From NCBI RefSeq assembly GCF_003203515.1, contig NZ_BGNG01000001.1, positions 310,001 through 374,000 of the forward strand: 64,000 nt of DNA, given 5' to 3'. A program made the position numbers and the translations under genes. Position 1 is the first letter of the stretch; each line of letters starts with the position of its first letter. The DNA is from Glaciecola sp. KUL10 (lineage in GTDB: Bacteria > Pseudomonadota > Gammaproteobacteria > Enterobacterales > Alteromonadaceae). The notes under the pieces are model-generated. The model worked only from the letters and a program-made list of their open reading frames with translations. It made no database searches and was not told the DNA's origin. Positions 58,207 through 64,000 of the stretch are shown one piece after another.

Positions 58207-59230
58207 GCCTCTAGCGATAACGCTTGTTTTAGGTCTTGGCATCGTATACATGCAAATACTATCAACCCACTCATGATTAGCAATAAATACACGCTAGGTA
58301 ATGCATACAACAACGCATAAGTACCGCCCAATGCTAACAGTACGATTCCTATTATCGTGTTGACTAGACCAACAAACTCAGTTCTTTGTTGCTCCTCAAA
58401 TACATCGAGCATAAAAACCTTACGTCCTTGTCTAATACCAGCATGCCCCACACTGGCTTGAGCAATTAAAAAAAGAGGCAGAGAAGTCAGAATATTTTGC
58501 TCCCCTAACGATATAAAAAACGGCGCTGCGATTGCTGAGTTGACGAGCAGACTTCGAACGAGAATGAATTGTTTCGCTTTATCTGGCATCGCACGCCACA
58601 CTTGAACAAATGTGGCTTGTTTTCCCTTTACGGTGTTTTTAGCTGTATCAATTTCAGTTTTAACGCTTCCCATTAAAAGGAAGCCAATACTGAGACACGT
58701 GCAAGCGATCAAGCAATACGTAAACGCCTTTTCAATTGGGCCATCAAAGCTAATCAACATGCTTAAAATAGCAATTGCTAATAAACATGCTCCTGAAACA
58801 CTTGATGCGATTCCACTAATAGAACCACGTTGACCTTTCTCAATATTTTTGGCTTGAATGTCTTTACTTGTGAGCGATACAACAGCCCTTGCTAGGCTAG
58901 CAATTAACAATAAAGAAAGTATGAGGTAGGTTTTATACGTCCAATCACTTAAGGGAACGTACATATAAATAATTACAGATATAATAATTTGAACACTAAC
59001 ACCAAGCATCCATGCAATATGTCGACTTTTCACCAAAGCCAATTTTAACGAAAGCCAAGCCTGAGGTAAAAACGAGCCCCCTCTCTTATCGGTGCAATTA
59101 GTGATAGCGACCATAATGGAGCCCCTATTACTGAAAGCAATACTGGCAGGGTTATTTTAACAGACAAGAGCAAATCAAATAGCTTGCTACATACCAATCC
59201 AACGAGAATTTTTATTTCAGATATATTCAA
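58203..59230 (-). pseudogene. MFS transporter, broken by a one-base loss in a G-run
   Basis: Two frames belong to one membrane transporter. The first runs from a TTG at 59230, backed by an AGAGGTG ribosome-binding site, and reads LLSVKITLPVLLSVIGAPLW then LIAPIREG; it goes off frame at the G5 run (plus strand C5 at 59077-59081). The second frame resumes as GGSFLPQAWLSLKLALVKSR and continues for about 290 residues with roughly eight membrane helices to 58203. Restoring one G gives APIREGGSFLPQ, the usual APIRESGSLLPQ-type loop of this MFS subgroup. The ATG at 59114 for the second frame is then internal. The joined protein would be about 342 aa, shorter than the ~400 of many MFS proteins. The substrate is unknown. 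Confidence 0.72.
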
Positions 59231-59362
59231 AACAGCACCTCTTTATAAGCCGTTTATTATAAGGAAAGCAAAGCCCATTGCAAAAGTTTTAACTATAAGT
59301 ATAATTATTAGCACTCTAATTATATTTTAGCTAATCACTTAAAGGTCAAATAAAACAACTTT

Positions 59363-60484
59363 ATGTCTGAATTAAAAAACGATGCAAATAGTGTCACTTG
59401 GAAAAGGGTCGTCATCAAAGTAGGAAGCGCGCTTATTGCGCCCAACCAAAACGGCTGCCAATCAAGATACTTACTTGCTATTGCGCAATTTATCGTCAAG
59501 TGTCGAGCAAAAGGTATTCAAACAGTGCTCGTTTCTTCAGGTTCAGTCGCCGCAGGGAAAAATAAATTTAACGAAACAGGAAAATCAATTTCCCTCAAAA
59601 AGGCAATGGCAGCCGCAGGCCAAACCGAAATGATGTCAACTTGGGACCGTTTTTTTGATTTTCCATCAGCGCAAATATTACTCACTCAAGACGATTTGCG
59701 AGATCGTCTGCGTTATGAAAGCATACAAGAAACTATATTTACGCTATTAGATAATGGTGTTCTGCCAATCATTAACGAAAATGACACGATTACCACGGAC
59801 GCTTTGAAAGTTGGCGATAATGATAATTTATCTGCAATGGTGGCCGCTGCTGCAAACGCTAGCGCTTTAATTATTTGTTCAGATGTTAATGGCTTATATG
59901 ATAAAAATCCAAATCTTCATGATGACGCCAAACTGATCCCTCACGTACCTGAAATCACGCCAGAAATATATAAATTAGCGGGCGGTGCGGTAAGTGAAAT
60001 GGGCACGGGTGGTATGTTAACCAAAATTCAAGCGGCCGAAAAAGCAACCGCGCACGGCATTGAAACATTTATCATCAATGGTTTTGAAGAGGCATCCTTC
60101 AGTAAAATTTTGAGTGGCGTTAACCCTGGTACTCTTTTTAAACCCTTCGAACAGCCAATGAACGAACCTCAGCATTGGATGAAGCACACCTCTAAAGAGA
60201 AAGGTGTGGTTGTCATCGAAGATGATCATAACCTTTCAGCAGAAGACTTACAGGACCAAATGACCAGTGATTTGGTGACATCCGTTAGAGGTGAGTTTTC
60301 GGCTGGCGACACCATTTTAGTAAAATCCCAAGACGGTACACGTCTAGCTAAGGCACAAAGTAATTACAGTAGTTGTTTATTAAATTTCGTGACTAAACAA
60401 GACAATGTTGAATTACTCGACGCTATGCAACGCAAAACAGGCCCTATCATATCTAACGAAAACATCGCGCTTTTTGAGCATTGA
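59363..60484 (+). CDS. proB: Glutamate 5-kinase
   Basis: ProB makes gamma-glutamyl phosphate, the first step of proline synthesis. The amino-acid kinase core shows VVIKVGSALIAPN at residues 16-28, VSSGSVAAGKNKF near 58, INENDTITTDALKVGDNDNLSAMVA (key NENDTI) near 138, and GTGGMLTKIQAAEKAT near 217. A C-terminal PUA domain is present from about residue 275. Feedback inhibition by proline acts on the kinase domain in relatives. It is followed by proA after 97 nt that hold a strong hairpin. Confidence 0.95.
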   Translation: MSELKNDANSVTWKRVVIKVGSALIAPNQNGCQSRYLLAIAQFIVKCRAKGIQTVLVSSGSVAAGKNKFNETGKSISLKKAMAAAGQTEMMSTWDRFFDFPSAQILLTQDDLRDRLRYESIQETIFTLLDNGVLPIINENDTITTDALKVGDNDNLSAMVAAAANASALIICSDVNGLYDKNPNLHDDAKLIPHVPEITPEIYKLAGGAVSEMGTGGMLTKIQAAEKATAHGIETFIINGFEEASFSKILSGVNPGTLFKPFEQPMNEPQHWMKHTSKEKGVVVIEDDHNLSAEDLQDQMTSDLVTSVRGEFSAGDTILVKSQDGTRLAKAQSNYSSCLLNFVTKQDNVELLDAMQRKTGPIISNENIALFEH

Positions 60485-60507
60485 TAAATCAGCCCCATTC
60501 AAACTCT

Positions 60508-60537
60508 TAGCTAGCTAAACCTAAGTTTGGCTAGCTA
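60508..60537 (+). repeat. 13-bp hairpin in the proB-proA gap
   Basis: TAGCTAGCTAAAC pairs with GTTTGGCTAGCTA (12 Watson-Crick pairs and one G-T pair) around a CTAA loop. No T-run follows, so it is not a standard terminator. It could slow transcription, protect the proB 3' end, or help separate the two messages. Confidence 0.65.
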
Positions 60538-60581
60538 TTCCCAAGCCCAAATTCTTAAACTTTAAAAAAAACGGAGATCTC

Positions 60582-61829
60582 ATGGACTACGTTCAGAACC
60601 TTACAACTAAAGCAAAAGCCGCCTCAAAAGTATTGGCTAGATTAACCGAAGGCACTAAAAATGCCGTTTTACTTGATATGGCAAGCTCACTTCGCGACAA
60701 GCAAGAAATTATCATCGATGTAAATAAAGAAGACCTCAAACAAGCAAGAAACAATAAGCTTGATGCTGCAATGATTGACAGATTAACACTCAATGAAGAA
60801 GCAATTGAGTCAATGGCGCGTGGAATCGAAACTATCGTAGAGCTAGAAGATCCAGTGGGTAGAATATCGAAACAAATTACACGTCCAAACGGCATTGAGG
60901 TTGCGAAAATGTCGATACCCTTAGGCGTAATATGTATGATTTATGAAGCTAGACCCAATGTCACGGCAGATGCAAGTGCGCTTTGTTTCAAAGCAGGCAA
61001 TGCAGTTATTTTACGTTGCGGGAAGGAAGCCTTAAAAACATCTATGTTTATAGCGGATACTTTACATAGCGTACTTGAGAAACACGGACTACCAAAAGTC
61101 CTAATTTCTGTTGTTAATACACCTGACAGAGCTGTCATGTCTGAATTGCTGAAAGCGAAAGACAATATCGACCTTGTTATTCCCCGAGGTGGTGAGGGTC
61201 TAATTAACTACGTTTCTGAACACAGTCGCATTCCAGTGATTCAGCACTTTAAGGGCGTTTGCCACTTATATGTCGACAAAGATGCAGATCTCGACAAGGC
61301 ACTTAATATTTTAATCAACGGTAAAACCAGTCGCTATGGTGTGTGTAATGCACTCGAAGGACTTATTGTACATCAACAGATCGCTGATGAGTTTTTGGCA
61401 ATGGCTGAAAAACAACTCACTGAAAGAAAGGTAACTATTCACGCCTGCTCGCAATCAAACTCAAAGCTGAAATCAGCAATACTTATCGATGAGCAAGATT
61501 TTGGTCAAGAGTACTTGGGTCCCGAGATTTCCGTTAAAACAGTTGATAATTTAAATGATGCGCTGAAACACATTGATATTTTTGGAAGTCAGCACACAGA
61601 GGTAATTTGCACTGAAAATCAAGCAACCGCCGAAGAATTTCAATTTGTTGTCGATGCTTCAGTCGTCATGGTTAATGCAAGTTCTCGCTTTTCAGATGGC
61701 AGTGAATTAGGCTTGGGTGCTGAAATCGGGATTGCTACAACAAAATTACACGCATACGGGCCGATGGGACTCGAAGCGTTAAATGCTGAAAAATACATCG
61801 TGAGGGGCAGTGGTCAGATCAGACAATAG
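60582..61829 (+). CDS. proA: Gamma-glutamyl phosphate reductase
   Basis: ProA reduces gamma-glutamyl phosphate to the semialdehyde with NADPH. The aldehyde-dehydrogenase-like fold shows IPLGVICMIYEARPNVTADA (near 108), NAVILRCGKEA and VIPRGGEGLINYV near 195-207. The catalytic cysteine is in SRYGVCNALEGLIVH near 249. The C-terminal SSRFSDGSELGLGAEIGIAT is conserved. The length of 415 aa is normal. A good GGAG site precedes the ATG. Confidence 0.96.
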   Translation: MDYVQNLTTKAKAASKVLARLTEGTKNAVLLDMASSLRDKQEIIIDVNKEDLKQARNNKLDAAMIDRLTLNEEAIESMARGIETIVELEDPVGRISKQITRPNGIEVAKMSIPLGVICMIYEARPNVTADASALCFKAGNAVILRCGKEALKTSMFIADTLHSVLEKHGLPKVLISVVNTPDRAVMSELLKAKDNIDLVIPRGGEGLINYVSEHSRIPVIQHFKGVCHLYVDKDADLDKALNILINGKTSRYGVCNALEGLIVHQQIADEFLAMAEKQLTERKVTIHACSQSNSKLKSAILIDEQDFGQEYLGPEISVKTVDNLNDALKHIDIFGSQHTEVICTENQATAEEFQFVVDASVVMVNASSRFSDGSELGLGAEIGIATTKLHAYGPMGLEALNAEKYIVRGSGQIRQ

Positions 61830-61897
61830 TCTTTGCCAAGCAGGGAGTAGACTGCTACTCTCGCCTCAATACACTCGATTAATTTCAAACACTTAGC

Positions 61898-62722
61898 ATG
61901 CTCGAAGCTTATTTTTCATTGATGCAAGACAAACAGTTACAGCAAAGCGTTGTTTCAGTTTGTCTTTTCTTTTTGCTGATACTTTTTAAGCGAATTTTTA
62001 AAACAGTTTTGGTGGCAAGAGCGCGCAAACAGAAAACTAGCTATCGCTCAAAAGTAAACACGATGAACAACAGCCTTAACATCGGGTTTGTTTTGGTCGT
62101 ACTCGCAATATGGTCTAGTGAAATTCAGCAGTTTGCCTTGTCTATTGCAGCATTTACTGTGGCAATAGTATTTGCGACCAAAGAATACATACAGTGTTTT
62201 ATTGGTTATTTATATTATGCAAGTGCGCGACCGTTTAGAATTAACGATTGGATACAAATACAAGACGGCGTAGGCGAAGTCATCGCAACAGATTGGGCAA
62301 AAGTGACCTTGCTGGAAGTAGATCTCCAAACAAATAGCTATACTGGTAAGCATTTGTTTATTCCCAATAACCAAATGCTGCTAAAAACAGTTAAGAATTT
62401 AAACTTTTTGCGGCGTTATTGTTTAACTGAATTCACCCTTACTTGCGAACCTAAGACGAACATTACTCCAATTGTTACTGAGCTAAAAAAGCGCGCAAAA
62501 GTCTATTGTGAAGATTTTGCTGATGTAGCCCAACGTTATAAATCCTTGATTGAAAAACGTATGGACGTTGAGTTTATAAGCTCTGAACCCACGTTTCATG
62601 TCCATACTAATGAATTAGCGAATATATGTGTATCTGTTGATATATTTTGCCCTGTTGAACAGAACCTAATTTTACAACAAAAAATAACTGAAGATTTTTT
62701 CGCACTTTTGTTAGAAAAATAA
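61898..62722 (+). CDS. MscS-family small mechanosensitive channel
   Basis: The 274-aa protein has about three membrane helices (19-38, 55-72 and 75-100), followed by the MscS beta domain: YYASARPFRINDWIQIQDGVGEV near 104-126, and IPNNQMLLKTVKNLNF near 155-170. The pore helix lacks the classic GLY/ALA pattern in full, so gating may differ from E. coli MscS. It should release solutes under hypo-osmotic shock. It follows proA by 68 nt; proline is an osmoprotectant, so a shared osmotic role is plausible but not proven. Confidence 0.85.
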   Translation: MLEAYFSLMQDKQLQQSVVSVCLFFLLILFKRIFKTVLVARARKQKTSYRSKVNTMNNSLNIGFVLVVLAIWSSEIQQFALSIAAFTVAIVFATKEYIQCFIGYLYYASARPFRINDWIQIQDGVGEVIATDWAKVTLLEVDLQTNSYTGKHLFIPNNQMLLKTVKNLNFLRRYCLTEFTLTCEPKTNITPIVTELKKRAKVYCEDFADVAQRYKSLIEKRMDVEFISSEPTFHVHTNELANICVSVDIFCPVEQNLILQQKITEDFFALLLEK

Positions 62723-62886
62723 GAATTACAAGATTGAAGCTTGGCAGTTTCGAAGACTTAGCACTAAAAGTTAGTTTGTATTGCTCTGTTTCACTTGTTA
62801 AATAAATGAAAACGGATATATTGATGTAAGCGCTTGTATAGGTAAACTAAAGTCGAAGGCTGGTCTGGAAAAAGGAAAGAGATTTA

Positions 62887-64000
62887 ATGAGTAAGCAAGA
62901 TGTTCGTTATATTAGTAATCTGACAAAAGACACATACGCACTTGTATTAGCAGGCGGACGTGGATCAAGATTACATGAACTCACAAATTGGCGCGCAAAA
63001 CCTGCCCTGTATTTTGGGGGTAAGTTTAGAATAATAGACTTCCCTTTATCAAACTGTGTGAATTCAGGCATTCGAAATATAGGTGTACTCACACAATATA
63101 AATCTCACTCTTTAATCAGGCATCTTGTTCGAGGTTGGGGGCACTTTAAAAAAGAGTTAGGTGAATCCGTCGAGATTTTACCTGCGTCTCAGCGTCATTC
63201 AGACGAATGGTATCAAGGTACCGCTGATGCTGTTTATCAAAACATTGACATCATTAGAGATGAGTTACCCAAGTATGTAATGGTGCTTTCTGGTGATCAT
63301 ATTTATCGTCAAGATTACGGTAACATACTCGCTGAGCACCTTGAATCGGGTGCGAAAATGACGGTGAGTTGCATTTCAGTACCGATCGAACAAGCCAGAG
63401 GCGCATTTGGCGTTATCTCAGTTGATAAAAATAACAAAATCGTAGACTTTCAAGAAAAGCCGGATGAACCTACTCCGTTACCTAGTGACAGTTCTAAGTG
63501 TTTAGCATCAATGGGCAATTATGTTTTTGATACCGAATTTTTGCTCGAACAACTTGAGAGAGATTCAAAAACACAGGGGTCAGAGCGCGATTTTGGTAAA
63601 GATATTATCCCTGCCATTATAGAACAAAATGATGTGTACGCTTTTGATTTCTCAAAAAGCAGTAAGAATGATTCATATTGGCGAGACGTTGGTACGTTAG
63701 ACTCATATTGGGAAGCCAATATGGAGTTAGTAGCGCCCGTCCCCGCCCTGAATATTTATGACAAAAAGTGGCCGATCTGGACGTACCAAGAACAACTTCC
63801 CCCTGCTAAATTCGTGTGGGAATCAGAAGAAAAACGTGGTGAGGCATTTAACTCAGTTGTATCTGGTGGGTGTATCATTTCAGGTGCAACTCTCAGAAAC
63901 ACTATTTGTTTTTCTAATGTAAGAATTGAATCTGCTGCGCTCGTCGAAGAAGCTGTAGTGTTACCAGAAGTGACAATAGGCGCCAACTGTCGGATCAAAA
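62887..64000 (+). CDS. glgC: Glucose-1-phosphate adenylyltransferase, 3' end cut by the window
   Basis: GlgC makes ADP-glucose, the committed step of bacterial glycogen synthesis. The first 371 codons are present. The nucleotide-binding [22 protein letters not shown] (key [10 protein letters not shown]) near residues 19-40, the [12 protein letters not shown] motif near 110-121 and [10 protein letters not shown] near 137-146 are diagnostic. [16 protein letters not shown] near 263-278 and the beginning of the left-handed beta-helix ([18 protein letters not shown]) are also seen. The ATG has AAGGAAAGAG before it. The frame is open at base 64000. Confidence 0.95.
   Translation, partial: MSKQDVRYISNLTKDTYALVLAGGRGSRLHELTNWRAKPALYFGGKFRIIDFPLSNCVNSGIRNIGVLTQYKSHSLIRHLVRGWGHFKKELGESVEILPASQRHSDEWYQGTADAVYQNIDIIRDELPKYVMVLSGDHIYRQDYGNILAEHLESGAKMTVSCISVPIEQARGAFGVISVDKNNKIVDFQEKPDEPTPLPSDSSKCLASMGNYVFDTEFLLEQLERDSKTQGSERDFGKDIIPAIIEQNDVYAFDFSKSSKNDSYWRDVGTLDSYWEANMELVAPVPALNIYDKKWPIWTYQEQLPPAKFVWESEEKRGEAFNSVVSGGCIISGATLRNTICFSNVRIESAALVEEAVVLPEVTIGANCRIK

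Noticed and set aside
59045-59230. A separate 61-aa membrane peptide gene
   Set aside because: Its sequence is the N-terminal part of the MFS transporter that resumes in the next frame after one base.
1-64000. Prophage, insertion sequence, CRISPR array, toxin-antitoxin pair or other defence island
   Set aside because: No transposase, integrase, repeat-spacer array or phage structural gene is visible; only the single dgt gene has a defence association.

Overview
This window is chromosomal core sequence from a gammaproteobacterium, most likely a marine member of the Alteromonadales (Alteromonadaceae-like). The evidence is low-to-moderate GC, the gene order yceF / yceD-rpmF-plsX-fabHDG-acpP-fabF-pabC-mltG-tmk-holB-tatD, an E. 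coli-like RNase E, a LiuR-controlled leucine-catabolism operon, a TIGR03503-type protein and DUF2058/DUF342 proteins. I cannot fix the genus. There is no prophage, insertion sequence, CRISPR array or integron; nearly every gene is on familiar housekeeping or catabolic ground.

Layout. 1-5.8 kb: the 3' part of a CheB-CheR-PAS regulator, 2 nt ahead of a dGTPase of the anti-phage Dgt family, then msrPQ (periplasmic methionine sulfoxide repair) and a small SulA-like gene behind two adjacent LexA-like boxes. 5.8-17 kb, minus strand: a PNPOx-family protein, then the fatty-acid synthesis/envelope/replication cluster, including rpmF, which is only 56 codons. 17-25 kb: yceF, a HAD phosphatase, rluC, a long leader and rne, and a membrane GGDEF-EAL protein. 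24.8-28 kb: a DUF2058 protein and topA. 28-35.5 kb: astB, a large Ig-like lipoprotein, a dicarboxylate/amino-acid symporter, and lolE-lolD with no lolC beside them. 35.5-35.9 kb: three identical tRNA-Asp genes. 36-45.8 kb: a TIGR03503 protein, dnaQ, rnhA, rlmI, a PilZ protein, hrpA and isoaspartyl peptidase. 45.9-49.7 kb: a 97-aa unknown, sbcB (frame-disrupted) and a DUF342/FapA protein. 49.8-58.2 kb: a thiolase divergent from liuR-liuA-B-C-D-E, which together take isovaleryl-CoA to acetoacetate and acetyl-CoA. 58.2-64 kb: a frame-disrupted MFS gene, proB-proA, a small MscS-like channel and the 5' part of glgC.

The most notable observation is that sbcB (exonuclease I) is split in two frames exactly at an in-frame A AAA AAA heptamer, the classic -1 slippery type. 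A -1 slip there restores a full-length ExoI with gap-free alignment to the E. coli protein as I recall it. Either this is programmed (or transcriptional) frameshifting that yields a free exonuclease domain plus full ExoI, or it is a one-base loss in a homopolymer (real or a sequencing error). A second gene (MFS, 58.2-59.2 kb) is also broken by one base in a homopolymer, which tilts the balance toward indels or sequence error. The second notable item is the SOS-like promoter with two overlapping-adjacent LexA-type boxes in front of the SulA-like gene.
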